This document shows, piece after piece, positions 9,483-17,849 of a stretch of 64,000 bases of DNA. The position numbers and the translations under genes are program-made. Location of the stretch: positions 32,170-96,169 of the forward strand of contig JBJEOA010000055.1 of assembly GCA_051880475.1 (NCBI GenBank). The letters are read 5' to 3'. Numbering within the stretch: the stretch's first letter is position 1; each line of letters starts with the position of its first letter. The stretch is from JAUUSJ01 sp051880475 (GTDB lineage: Bacteria; Bacillota; Clostridia; Lachnospirales; Lachnospiraceae). The notes under the pieces are model-generated. The model was not told the origin of the DNA, ran no database searches, and saw only the letters and a program-made list of their open reading frames with translations.

Positions 9483-11537
9483 ATGGCAGCAAAAGTAATT
9501 ATGGTGCAAGGTACTATGTCTAATTCCGGAAAGACATTTGTGACAGCGGGGTTTTGCCGTGTATTTCGGCAGGCGGGTTATAAAGTTGCACCGTTTAAGG
9601 CACAAAATATGGCACTTAATTCCTATATTACAAAAGAGGGATTGGAAATTGGAAGAGCACAGGCGATGCAGGCAGAGGCAGCTATGATAGAGCCAACCCA
9701 TTATATGAATCCAGTTTTGTTAAAGCCGACTAGTCATATGGGTTCTCAAGTGATAGTAAACGGCGAAGTATTTGCCAATTTAAGCGCACAAGAATATTAT
9801 GAGAAAAAGAAAGGCTTGAAAAAAGATGTTATGGCGGCTTTTTCTCATCTTGCAAAAGAAAATGATATTATTGTCATTGAGGGAGCTGGAAGTCCAGCAG
9901 AGATTAACTTAGCAAAAGATGATTTTGTAAATATGGGAATGGCAAAGATGGCGGATGCCGATGTATTCTTGGTGGCAGATATTGACCGCGGAGGTGTATT
10001 TGCCTCTATATATGGAACAATTAAATTAATGTCCAAAGAAGACCAAGATAGAATAAAGGGAATTATTATTAATAAGTTTAGAGGAGATGTATCTATTCTA
10101 AAGCCAGGATTAAAAATGATAGAAGATTTGGTAAATATACCTGTTATTGGAGTTTTACCGATGGAAAAAATTGATGTCGATGATGAAGATAGTCTATCTG
10201 AGCGTTTAAATCAAAAAACAATTCAAGAGGGAATTGATGTGGCGGTTATTCGTCTTCCTCATATTTCTAATTTTACAGATTTTAGCGTATTTGAGTTAGT
10301 GGACGGTGTATCTCTTCGCTATGTGACGGATAAAAAGGAATTAGGAGAGCCAGACTTGATTTTACTCCCAGGTACGAAAAATACAATGAGCGATATGTGC
10401 TGGTTAAAGGAGAGTGGACTAGAGGGAGCCATTATTCGTGCATCGGCAAAAACAAGGATAATCGGTATTTGTGGAGGATTTCAGCTTCTTGGAAAAGAAT
10501 TAAAAGATCCGTATAATGTAGAGCACGGCGGAGAAATGAAGGGACTTGGTCTCCTTGATATTGAGACTATCTTTGAGGAGGCAAAGACGAGGACTCGCAT
10601 TATGGGAAATATTTTAGAAGATTCTAATTTATATGGATTAGAAAAACGAGAGGTTGAAGGTTACGAAATCCATATGGGTGTGACAAAAAATCTTGGCGAA
10701 GCAAAACCTATGATAGAACTTTCGGATGGCAGAATAGATGGATTTCGAAATGAGACAGGCTCTGTCTGGGGAAGTTATTTGCATGGCATTTTTGACAATG
10801 AAGCTTTGCTTTTTGGAATTGTACACCAAATTATGAGGGAAAGGGGAATTGATCCTTTAGATAATCATCTAAGTGTTGCGGAATATAAAGAAATTCAGTA
10901 TAATAAATTAGCAGACTTAATTCGAGAAAATATAGATATGGATTATGTATATGAGCTTTTAGAAAAGCAAGAATGTCTCCAAAAAGAAAAACAGGAAAGT
11001 GCAGAAAAATCAACAGAGAAAAAAGGGTATGTTCACTTATACTGTGGAGATGGAAAAGGAAAGACAACTTGCAGCATGGGACTTCTTATTCGGGCTGCGG
11101 GAAGTGGAAAGAAAGTTTTACTGCATCAATTTATGAAGGATAATTCTAGCAGTGAGAGAAACATAATTTCTGGTATTCCAAATATAACGATTCTGCCGGG
11201 AGAAGAAAAAGTATGCTTTACATTTTCTATGACAGAAGAAGAAAAAAGTATTCAAAAACTTAAAAATGACAAGATGATAGAGAAAATTTCTAATATGATG
11301 AAGGATTATGATATGATTGTATTAGATGAGGTTCTCTATGCGATTACAAAAGGGGTTTTATCTGAGAAGATTGTATTAGAATTATTAGATAATCGTCCAG
11401 AAAATGTAGAGGTTGTATTAACCGGTCGCAATCCTAGTGAGGCTATGATAGAGAGGGCAGACTATATGTCTGAGATAAAGAAGATAAAGCATCCATTTGA
11501 TGAGGGAGTAAAGAGTCGCGTAGGCATCGAAAAATAG
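9483..11537 (+). CDS. cbiP-cobA: Cobyric acid synthase fused to cob(I)yrinic acid a,c-diamide adenosyltransferase
   Basis: A 684-aa two-enzyme fusion. Residues 1 to about 495 are cobyric acid synthase (CbiP/CobQ), which amidates side chains b, d, e and g: it starts MVQGTMSNSGKTFVTAG, has VIEGAGSPAEINL near 135, the amidotransferase Cys330 in GICGGFQLLG, and SYLHGIFDN near 430. A charged linker (about 497-514, rich in K, E, S) leads to residues about 515-684, a CobA/BtuR-type ATP:corrinoid adenosyltransferase with the P-loop GDGKGKTTCSMG and VVLTGRNPSEAMIERADYMSE. No stop or frameshift separates the parts. The two steps are adjacent in the pathway (adenosylation precedes amidation), so a fusion makes sense. 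Confidence 0.92.
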   Translation: MAAKVIMVQGTMSNSGKTFVTAGFCRVFRQAGYKVAPFKAQNMALNSYITKEGLEIGRAQAMQAEAAMIEPTHYMNPVLLKPTSHMGSQVIVNGEVFANLSAQEYYEKKKGLKKDVMAAFSHLAKENDIIVIEGAGSPAEINLAKDDFVNMGMAKMADADVFLVADIDRGGVFASIYGTIKLMSKEDQDRIKGIIINKFRGDVSILKPGLKMIEDLVNIPVIGVLPMEKIDVDDEDSLSERLNQKTIQEGIDVAVIRLPHISNFTDFSVFELVDGVSLRYVTDKKELGEPDLILLPGTKNTMSDMCWLKESGLEGAIIRASAKTRIIGICGGFQLLGKELKDPYNVEHGGEMKGLGLLDIETIFEEAKTRTRIMGNILEDSNLYGLEKREVEGYEIHMGVTKNLGEAKPMIELSDGRIDGFRNETGSVWGSYLHGIFDNEALLFGIVHQIMRERGIDPLDNHLSVAEYKEIQYNKLADLIRENIDMDYVYELLEKQECLQKEKQESAEKSTEKKGYVHLYCGDGKGKTTCSMGLLIRAAGSGKKVLLHQFMKDNSSSERNIISGIPNITILPGEEKVCFTFSMTEEEKSIQKLKNDKMIEKISNMMKDYDMIVLDEVLYAITKGVLSEKIVLELLDNRPENVEVVLTGRNPSEAMIERADYMSEIKKIKHPFDEGVKSRVGIEK

Positions 11538-11631
11538 CAAAATTGAAGAAAAAGCATACTTGTAAAAATACAAAATATGTGGGAGAATATAAGAAATATA
11601 AACTTCTATATAGAAAAGAGGAAAATAAAGT

Positions 11632-12528
11632 ATGAATTTTACAATGCTTGCGGGACCACTTATCGGTGCCGTTATCGGATATTTGACAAATAATATTGCA
11701 GTGAAGATGTTGTTTCGTCCATTGCGTCCAGTGAAGATAGGAAAATATACTCTGCCCTTCACTCCTGGAATTATTCCAAAGGGGCAAAGTAGATTAGCTA
11801 GAGCAGTGGGCAGTGCTGTCGGAAATAATCTTTTGACAGAAGATGTATTTGAAAAAAAATTGCTCTCTGATGAGACAATTGGAAAAATGGAAAATTATAT
11901 CGATGAATTTTTCGAAAAGGAAAAAGAGAGCGATACGACACTTGAGGAACTTTTAGGAATGATAAGCAGTCCACAGATAGCTGCGCAGCAGATTGAGATG
12001 GCAAAGTCTTCCATTACAGAGAGAATGACAAATAAGATAAAAGAGGCAAATCTTGGGGCAATTGTTTCTGACGCGGTAGTCGATGCGGCAAAAAAGAAAA
12101 TCGCCGGAAGCTTTCTAGAGATGATGGTAAGTGACAATATGCTCAGGTCCATTGCAGGATACGTAGAAGAAAATGTGGAAGAGTATATTGAGGATCACGG
12201 AGAGGAAGTCGTTGGGAAGATGGTAGACGACGAGGCGGATAATCTGATGAATAAGACAGTAGGAGAAGTCGTAATAACGATGGAGAATAGTCGATTTGAC
12301 TGGAAAGAAATCCTTATAAATGCTTATAAAAAACTAATCCGTACAAAGGGAAAAGAGATGGTACAGCAGCTTGATATTCCAAAGATGGTGGAAGAGAGAG
12401 TCAATGCGATGGATGTGCTAGAGCTTGAAGAACTTGTTATGTCAGTGATGAAAAAAGAACTGAATGCGATTGTAAATCTTGGTGCTTTGATTGGATTTGT
12501 AATGGGATTATTAAACTTATTATTTTAA
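11632..12528 (+). CDS. DUF445 family membrane protein (YheB-like)
   Basis: A 298-aa protein of unknown function. The N-terminus is a membrane segment (residues 3-22, AGPLIGAVIGYLTNNIAVKM), followed by FRPLRPVKIGKYTLPFTPGIIPKGQSRLA, the conserved start of the DUF445/YheB family. A long amphipathic helical middle (residues 60-270, acidic) follows, and a second hydrophobic segment closes the protein (residues 282-298). The layout suggests both ends in the membrane with a helical domain between. It follows the cobalamin operon by 94 bases but no link to cobalamin is known; it may be read from its own promoter. Confidence 0.82.
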   Translation: MNFTMLAGPLIGAVIGYLTNNIAVKMLFRPLRPVKIGKYTLPFTPGIIPKGQSRLARAVGSAVGNNLLTEDVFEKKLLSDETIGKMENYIDEFFEKEKESDTTLEELLGMISSPQIAAQQIEMAKSSITERMTNKIKEANLGAIVSDAVVDAAKKKIAGSFLEMMVSDNMLRSIAGYVEENVEEYIEDHGEEVVGKMVDDEADNLMNKTVGEVVITMENSRFDWKEILINAYKKLIRTKGKEMVQQLDIPKMVEERVNAMDVLELEELVMSVMKKELNAIVNLGALIGFVMGLLNLLF

Positions 12529-12583
12529 TATTATGATATTCAATCTAAGAAAGGAGGGAGAAAAGGAAACAGTAAAATTTTAT

Positions 12584-12621
12584 ACCTGTCTTTACAGGCA
12601 TAACCACATAGGCTGAACAGG
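12584..12621 (+). promoter_or_regulatory. Leader region with two mutually exclusive stem options
   Basis: In the 114-base leader before the secreted SH3 protein, CCTGT at 12585-12589 can pair with ACAGG at 12594-12598 (4-base loop) or with ACAGG at 12616-12620. The second pairing lies 10 bases ahead of the ribosome binding site AAAGGAGAG. This could be a small regulatory switch, or chance. Confidence 0.25.
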
Positions 12622-12642
12622 TAAACGAAAGGAGAGAGAAGT

Positions 12643-13404
12643 ATGAAAATGAAAAAAAGATTTTTGCCAGTATTAATAGCAGTTTTTGCATTTGCCCTCA
12701 TATTTACGTCAAATCAAGCAATGGCAGCAGAGAAAACAGGTGAGAAAGGATATCTTGGAGCGAAGGTAGAAGAAGGAAGCTCTGCTTCAGCAAGCTATAG
12801 ATATGTCACAAACTGCAAATACTATGTTTCTATGAAAAAATCAGCAAGTAGTAGCTCTAAAACAATAACAACCGTTCCTTATGCAAATAAAGTAACTTAT
12901 TTGGGAAAAAGTGGAAGCTATTCTAAAGTTAAGTTTTATAACGATATGGATAAAAAAACTTATACAGGATATATTAAGTCTTCTTACTTAGCGAGCAGCA
13001 TATATTTTTACTATGAAGATGTTTATAAGGCGTTTATGAAATGGAGAGGCATGAGTGGCAAAGTATATTATTCCTATTGTCTTGGACCATATGATTCTAT
13101 ACAGGGGAAAAATATACCAGCGTTGCTTACATCAAATTCTAGTAAATCAAGTGGACGCAAGATTTATATGTATGTTTTTATTAGCGGAGATTTAAGAAGA
13201 GTTCATTTTAATGGAGTGACAGGTAAATATACGTTAACTCCTTCAGGAAGTTGGCTTCTCTATAACAGTAGATATTTAGCATATAAACAAAGTAGTGGAA
13301 AATACAGAGTTTTAAGCTGGACTTCCACCTCAAAAGCTAAATTAGTTACAAAATATATTTCTTCTAGCTATATGAAAACATTAGGTTTTGGAAAATTTTA
13401 TTAA
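12643..13404 (+). CDS. Secreted protein with bacterial SH3-like domain, function unknown
   Basis: A 253-aa exported protein. Residues 1-29 form a clear signal peptide (KMKKR, a hydrophobic core, then NQAMAA). Residues about 50-112 read as a bacterial SH3 domain: YVSMKKSASSSSKTITTVPY, then VTYLGKSGSYSKVKFYN and YTGYIKSSYLA. The rest (115-253) is Tyr/Ser/Lys-rich and unrecognised. SH3 domains of this type often bind cell wall peptides, so a wall-associated role is plausible but unproven. Start chosen for the strong AAAGGAGAGAGAAGT before the ATG. It is convergent with the next gene across a long palindrome. Confidence 0.72.
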   Translation: MKMKKRFLPVLIAVFAFALIFTSNQAMAAEKTGEKGYLGAKVEEGSSASASYRYVTNCKYYVSMKKSASSSSKTITTVPYANKVTYLGKSGSYSKVKFYNDMDKKTYTGYIKSSYLASSIYFYYEDVYKAFMKWRGMSGKVYYSYCLGPYDSIQGKNIPALLTSNSSKSSGRKIYMYVFISGDLRRVHFNGVTGKYTLTPSGSWLLYNSRYLAYKQSSGKYRVLSWTSTSKAKLVTKYISSSYMKTLGFGKFY

Positions 13405-13420
13405 ATGATGTATCATAATA

Positions 13421-13562
13421 CAATAAAAAGGTATCTTATATAGATATGATTGCTTTTTTTAGAGTAGTCATATAGTCATATAAATTCAGCTGGGATTGTT
13501 TTTGGATAAACTTATATTGCAATCGCAGCTGAATTTATATCTAATAAGATACTTTTTTATTG
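13421..13562. repeat. Nested long inverted repeat between convergent genes
   Basis: The 168-base gap between convergent genes is mostly palindromic. The outer arms are 13421-13447 and 13537-13562 (one G/A change and one extra base). The inner arms are 13478-13498 and 13520-13540, 21 bases each with a single mismatch in the middle (CAGCTGGG against CAGCTGCG). The inner right arm overlaps the outer right arm by four bases. A T run lies at 13454-13460 and another at 13553-13558. It may act as a bidirectional terminator, or be a small MITE-like insertion. Confidence 0.7.
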
Positions 13563-13572
13563 CTTGTAAAAA

Positions 13573-14106
13573 CTATTCTTCTTCCTGTTCTTGAACTTTT
13601 AAAATTTCATTTAGTGTGTGAAGAAAGGAATCTGATTCTTTATTTTCATTCTGCTCTTTGCTTTGGTTTGCCATAAGAAGCGGTAAAAGTTTTAAGAGAA
13701 TCTCTTGAGTATTTCCATTATTGGAATTAGAAGAAGAGTAACTAGAAGAGAAAATATCTGGATTATTCTTCATTAATTCCGTATAAGTTTGATACATCTT
13801 CATAATATTTCGCATCGTAATAATTTGGTCGATTTGTTCTGCCATTTCTGGACTACTATTATTTCGAAGTGCAGTGAGGAGGGAATCAATATTTGGAGGA
13901 CTATTTTCAAGACCACAGGCAGATAATTTTTCTTCATCGTCAAATTCCGTGAGTATTTTTTTTATTTCAAGAAATTTAATCGAGAGAGCGAGAGGTTTTC
14001 TTAAATGCTCTCCTATGTATGGCATAATAGATTCTAACATAGAAAGTTGATTATCTTGCAAAAATTGTTGTAGGGCAAAATTTTCCTTTTGTATTATTTC
14101 TTCCAT
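13573..14106 (-). CDS. Hypothetical acidic helical protein
   Basis: I do not recognise this 177-aa protein. It has no signal peptide or membrane segment. Residues 1-115 look helical, with repeated MxxI/L patterns, residues 118-135 are a Ser/Asn-rich low-complexity stretch, and the end (150-177) is Glu/Gln-rich, closing in QEQEEE. The start has AAGGAAAGGAG upstream, an excellent ribosome binding site, so it is probably a real gene. It stands alone, facing a convergent neighbour and divergent from the MBL-fold gene. Confidence 0.6.
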   Translation of the reverse strand: MEEIIQKENFALQQFLQDNQLSMLESIMPYIGEHLRKPLALSIKFLEIKKILTEFDDEEKLSACGLENSPPNIDSLLTALRNNSSPEMAEQIDQIITMRNIMKMYQTYTELMKNNPDIFSSSYSSSNSNNGNTQEILLKLLPLLMANQSKEQNENKESDSFLHTLNEILKVQEQEEE

Positions 14107-14296
14107 AAAAAATATCTCCTTTCCTTAGATTAAGATGCCTAATTTCACAGATAGAAATATAAATAAAGTTTTGATTGTTTCGTGATTCACACTCTCACAA
14201 TCATTACTGTATTTTTATTTATGCTATAAATATGAGAGAAGAAAAAATTTTATGTCTATATTTTTAGTGGAAGAAGAAGGGAAAAGAATAAGAGAG

Positions 14297-14325
14297 TTGT
14301 AAAGGAAAAAATCATATGGTAAAAT
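14297..14325 (+). promoter_or_regulatory. Candidate sigma-A promoter for the MBL-fold gene
   Basis: TTGTAA at 14297-14302 and TAAAAT at 14320-14325 are separated by 17 bases. The start codon is 58 bases further on. Confidence 0.5.
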
Positions 14326-14383
14326 GAAAGAAAAACGTAAATATATGAGATAATAAATAAATTGATATAAAGAGGAAAAAGAT

Positions 14384-15184
14384 ATGAAACTTACAATATT
14401 AGGAACAGGAAATGCAATGGTGACAAAGTATTATAATACATGCTTTGTCTTAGAGGAAGAGGAAAAATATTTTATGGTAGATGCCGGCGGTGGAAACGGC
14501 ATTATGCAGCAGTTAAATAAGGCAAAACTTGACTGGAGAGATATGAGAGATATTTTTGTGACACATAAACATATTGACCATATTACAGGAATGATTTGGA
14601 TGATTCGTCTCTTCGCACAAAATATGGTGGCAGGTAAAATAGAGGGAGATGTTAATATATACGGTCATGAAGAGGTAGTTGAAATTTTGCAAAAATTATC
14701 TAATATGCTTCTTGTAAAAAAACAGGCAAAAATGGTTGGTGAGAGAATTCATCTTATTACAGTAGAAGACGGCGATGAATATGAAATCTTAGGAAAAAAA
14801 GTAACTTTTTTTGATATCCAGTCCAAAAAGGATAAGCAGTTTGGCTTTACAATGTGGCTGAATGAAGAAGAAAAACTAACTTGCTGCGGAGATGAACCGT
14901 ATAAGGAATGTGAGGAAAAATATGCGAAAAATAGCACATGGCTTATGCACGAGGCATTTTGTCTTTACGATCAGGCAGATATATTTAAGCCTTATGAAAA
15001 ACACCACTCTACAGCAAAAGATGCGGCAGTTTTAGCAGAGAAGCTAAATATAAAAAATTTAATTTTATATCACACAGAAGAAGCGACCTTTGGGGAGAGA
15101 AAAGAATTATATACAAAAGAGGCAAAACAGCATTTTAGTGGAGCTGTATACGTGCCAGATGATTTGGAGGTATTAAAACTATGA
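14384..15184 (+). CDS. MBL-fold metallohydrolase (ribonuclease Z-like)
   Basis: A 266-aa metallo-beta-lactamase-fold protein. The metal-binding motif THKHIDHITG (HxHxDH) lies near residue 66, the start KLTILGTGNAMVTKYYNTCF fits the RNase Z-like subgroup, and later ligands are probably Asp167 (CCGDEPY), His187 (LMHEAF) and His231 (LYHTEE). It lacks an obvious RNase Z exosite arm, so the substrate is uncertain. Its last four bases overlap the next gene (ATGA), so the two are probably made together. Confidence 0.8.
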   Translation: MKLTILGTGNAMVTKYYNTCFVLEEEEKYFMVDAGGGNGIMQQLNKAKLDWRDMRDIFVTHKHIDHITGMIWMIRLFAQNMVAGKIEGDVNIYGHEEVVEILQKLSNMLLVKKQAKMVGERIHLITVEDGDEYEILGKKVTFFDIQSKKDKQFGFTMWLNEEEKLTCCGDEPYKECEEKYAKNSTWLMHEAFCLYDQADIFKPYEKHHSTAKDAAVLAEKLNIKNLILYHTEEATFGERKELYTKEAKQHFSGAVYVPDDLEVLKL

Positions 15185-16557
15185 GATACGATGTCATTAT
15201 TATCGGAGCGGGACCAGGAGGAATTTTTTCGGCTTACGAGTTAATTCAAGAAAATAAGGATTTAAAAATAGCGGTTTTTGAGGCTGGAAATTCTCTCGAA
15301 AATAGAAAATGTCCGATTGATGGGGAAAAAATAAAAACTTGTATTCACTGTAAATCGTGTGCCATTATGAGTGGATTTGGAGGAGCAGGTGCTTTTTCCG
15401 ATGGAAAATACAATATTACAAATGATTTTGGTGGAACTCTCTACGAGTATATCGGTAAAAAAGAAGCCATTGAGCTGATGGAGTATGTAGATAAAATTAA
15501 TATGGAAAATGGAGGAGAAGGAACAAAACTTTATTCCACCGCTGGAACGGAGTTTAAAAAAATTTGTATCCAAAATAAACTAAAACTTTTGGATGCTTCC
15601 GTTCGTCATCTTGGGACAGATATTAATTATATTGTACTGCAAAATTTATACGCAAAACTAAAAGAAAGAGTAGATTTTTATTTCCTTACAAAGATTGATA
15701 AGATAGAAGTGATAGATTCTGGATATCGAGTGTATTATAAAGACGGGCAGAGTGCAGAATGTGATAAATGTATTGTTTCTGTGGGAAGAAGTGGAAATAA
15801 ATGGATGGAAAAAATTTGTGATGAGCTTGAGATTGATACGAAGTCTAACCGTGTCGATATCGGTGTGCGCGTAGAGCTTCCAGCCGTTATCTTCTCTCAT
15901 TTGACAGATGAATTATATGAGAGCAAAATTGTATATCGCACAGAGAAATTTGAAGATAATGTCAGAACTTTTTGCATGAATCCATATGGAATTGTTGTAA
16001 ATGAAAATACGAATGGAATTGTCACAGTGAATGGGCATAGCTATGAAGACCCAAGCCTTCAGACGGAGAATACAAACTTTGCTCTCTTAGTCGCAAAACA
16101 TTTCTCTCATCCATTTAAAGACAGCAATGGGTACGGTGAGAGCATCGCAAGACTTTCTAATATGCTAGGCGGCGGTGTCATCGTGCAAAGATTTGGAGAT
16201 TTAGTCCGAGGAAGAAGAAGTACTGTAAATCGCATTGAGGAGGGACTTGTAACTCCTACTTTAGCTGCCACACCGGGAGATTTAAGCCTCGTGCTTCCAA
16301 AGAGAATTCTAGACGGAATTATAGAGATGATATATGCTCTTGATAAAATTGCGCCTGGAACAGCAAATGACGATACACTTTTATATGGGGTTGAGGTGAA
16401 ATTCTATAATATCGAAGTAGATTTAGATAAAAATCTTGAGACAAAAAAACATAAGGGACTATATGTAATCGGAGACGGCAGCGGAGTAACACATTCCCTC
16501 TCTCATGCGTCAGCAAGTGGAGTATATGTCGCAAGACAGATTTTAGCAAAACTTTAA
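15181..16557 (+). CDS. FAD-dependent dehydrogenase, COG2509-like
   Basis: A 458-aa flavoprotein. The N-terminal dinucleotide-binding motif is IIIGAGPGGIFSAYEL (residues 5-20), followed by a cysteine-rich stretch (CPIDGEKIKTCIHCKSC, residues 42-58) and GFGGAGAFSDGKYNIT, a layout typical of the uncharacterised FAD dehydrogenases of COG2509. The C-terminal GLYVIGDGSGVTHSLSHASASG is the FAD-closing motif. The cysteines may bind a metal or act in redox. The substrate is unknown. Translationally coupled to the MBL-fold gene. Confidence 0.8.
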   Translation: MRYDVIIIGAGPGGIFSAYELIQENKDLKIAVFEAGNSLENRKCPIDGEKIKTCIHCKSCAIMSGFGGAGAFSDGKYNITNDFGGTLYEYIGKKEAIELMEYVDKINMENGGEGTKLYSTAGTEFKKICIQNKLKLLDASVRHLGTDINYIVLQNLYAKLKERVDFYFLTKIDKIEVIDSGYRVYYKDGQSAECDKCIVSVGRSGNKWMEKICDELEIDTKSNRVDIGVRVELPAVIFSHLTDELYESKIVYRTEKFEDNVRTFCMNPYGIVVNENTNGIVTVNGHSYEDPSLQTENTNFALLVAKHFSHPFKDSNGYGESIARLSNMLGGGVIVQRFGDLVRGRRSTVNRIEEGLVTPTLAATPGDLSLVLPKRILDGIIEMIYALDKIAPGTANDDTLLYGVEVKFYNIEVDLDKNLETKKHKGLYVIGDGSGVTHSLSHASASGVYVARQILAKL

Positions 16558-16575
16558 TAAGAATGGTAAGATACG

Positions 16576-16612
16576 AAAACTGGGAAAGGAGTTATCCTTT
16601 CCCAGTTTTAAA
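16576..16612. terminator. Bidirectional intrinsic terminator
   Basis: A perfect 15-base stem at 16576-16590 and 16595-16609 with loop GTTA. It has A's on one side and T's on the other, so it can stop transcription from both convergent genes. The right arm covers the stop codon of the minus-strand lipoprotein gene. Confidence 0.85.
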
Positions 16613-17225
16613 AAGTTCCCTGAAATGTTTTAAGTGACGCTTTCACTTCTTTTAAAATTTTTTTACTCTCAGAGGTAAGCATCACCGTAATCGTATAGCT
16701 TATCTTAGGGGTATAATAAATATTTGTAATATTATAAGCAGCCTCTCCATCATTATAGTGAATAGAGTAGGACAGATACTGAATGCCATTTTTTTTCTTT
16801 TTAGACTTAAAATCTAAAATCTGAAAATCAACATCTGTAAAAGATTCTTTTAAAAGTGCGTTGAGCTCCTTTTTTGAGGAAGGAAGAAGAATATTCTCAT
16901 TATCTTCCTCCGTTGCTCGCGTAATATCCATAAATCCGTAGTCAGACTGAAAAGCAGTTAAATCCTTATCTTCTTCTGAAATTTCCCAGTTTGTATCTGG
17001 CAGTGTAATAGAAAATCCTTTATTCTCATCTTCAAAAAAAGTACTTCCAGTTTTGGAGGGGTCTAATACAATATCCTTATCTTCCTCTGCATTATCTTCT
17101 TGTTCTATACTTGAATCTTCTATGGAGGTTGAAGTCTCCGAGGAAATATTGGCAGATTTCTTTAGACTATGACAGGAACAAAGGATGAGGCAGAAGAATA
17201 GGAGAGGTAAAATTTTGTAATTCAT
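16608..17225 (-). CDS. Putative lipoprotein
   Basis: A 205-aa protein with a lipoprotein signal: MNYKILPLLFFCLILCSC, Cys18 being the predicted lipidated residue. Residues 20-50 are Ser/Glu/Asp-rich, a flexible tether. Residues 60-205 read as a mixed alpha/beta domain (FEDENKGFSITLPDTNWEI, and a C-terminal SYTITVMLTSESKKILKEV), resembling PsbP-like or DUF-type extracellular domains, but I cannot assign it. AAAGGAGAG precedes the start. It is the last gene of a minus-strand group. Confidence 0.65.
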   Translation of the reverse strand: MNYKILPLLFFCLILCSCHSLKKSANISSETSTSIEDSSIEQEDNAEEDKDIVLDPSKTGSTFFEDENKGFSITLPDTNWEISEEDKDLTAFQSDYGFMDITRATEEDNENILLPSSKKELNALLKESFTDVDFQILDFKSKKKKNGIQYLSYSIHYNDGEAAYNITNIYYTPKISYTITVMLTSESKKILKEVKASLKTFQGTF

Positions 17226-17243
17226 GATAAAACTCTCCTTTGC

Positions 17244-17849
17244 CTAATGTTTTGAATCGTTATCTGTATAATATTTATCAATAATCTTTTCTACAATCTG
17301 TTTCCGGATATAAATATCATAGCTTAACATAGAGATAAACGAAAAATCAGTTAAAAATGCTCTATCTTCTTCATTGGTGCAGTCTTGAAACGTCTTACTT
17401 GCCTCATCATGAGTTTTCATAAGCTGTTTTTCAATCTCATAATAATATTCATGCTCGACATGAAAAATTTCTTGATATATCTTGGAAAAGTCGATCTCGT
17501 CCTTATTTGAATTAGTATAGTATTTATCCGTCAAAGGTCCAAGTAAATTTTGTATATCAGAAATAGATAAAATATTTTTAAAATAATAAATATAAACAAG
17601 CAGATAAAGATGGTTTTTCGAGTATTTCTTTTTGGTAGGAGGGGGGATAAGTTTATTTTTAGCATAATTATTAATCATCGTTTTAGTCATAATCTTATCC
17701 GACTCATATCGTTTACTTTTTTCTAATTGACTATCCATAAAGGTGAGAACTTGATCCATATAAAGATCAATATTTGGAAAATCTTCTGGCTTGATATAAT
17801 CAAGATGAATCCATTGTTTTAACCAATCTATCTTCTCATTATTTTTCAT
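17244..17849 (-). CDS. DUF1836 family protein
   Basis: A 201-aa protein with the DUF1836 pattern: MTKTMINNYAKNKLIPPPTKKKYSKNHLYLLVYIYYFKNILSI-type text around residues 58-100, which resembles a MerR-like winged helix. Function unknown; probably DNA-binding or regulatory. The ATG at 17849 is preferred over an upstream TTG two codons earlier, because AAGGAGAG sits 7 bases before it. It overlaps the end of the PHP gene by 11 bases, so both are probably translated from one transcript. Confidence 0.75.
   Translation of the reverse strand: MKNNEKIDWLKQWIHLDYIKPEDFPNIDLYMDQVLTFMDSQLEKSKRYESDKIMTKTMINNYAKNKLIPPPTKKKYSKNHLYLLVYIYYFKNILSISDIQNLLGPLTDKYYTNSNKDEIDFSKIYQEIFHVEHEYYYEIEKQLMKTHDEASKTFQDCTNEEDRAFLTDFSFISMLSYDIYIRKQIVEKIIDKYYTDNDSKH

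Noticed and set aside
11418..11787. Two overlapping minus-strand frames across the end of cbiP-cobA and the start of the DUF445 gene
   Set aside because: They run against two supported genes, and neither resembles a protein family.
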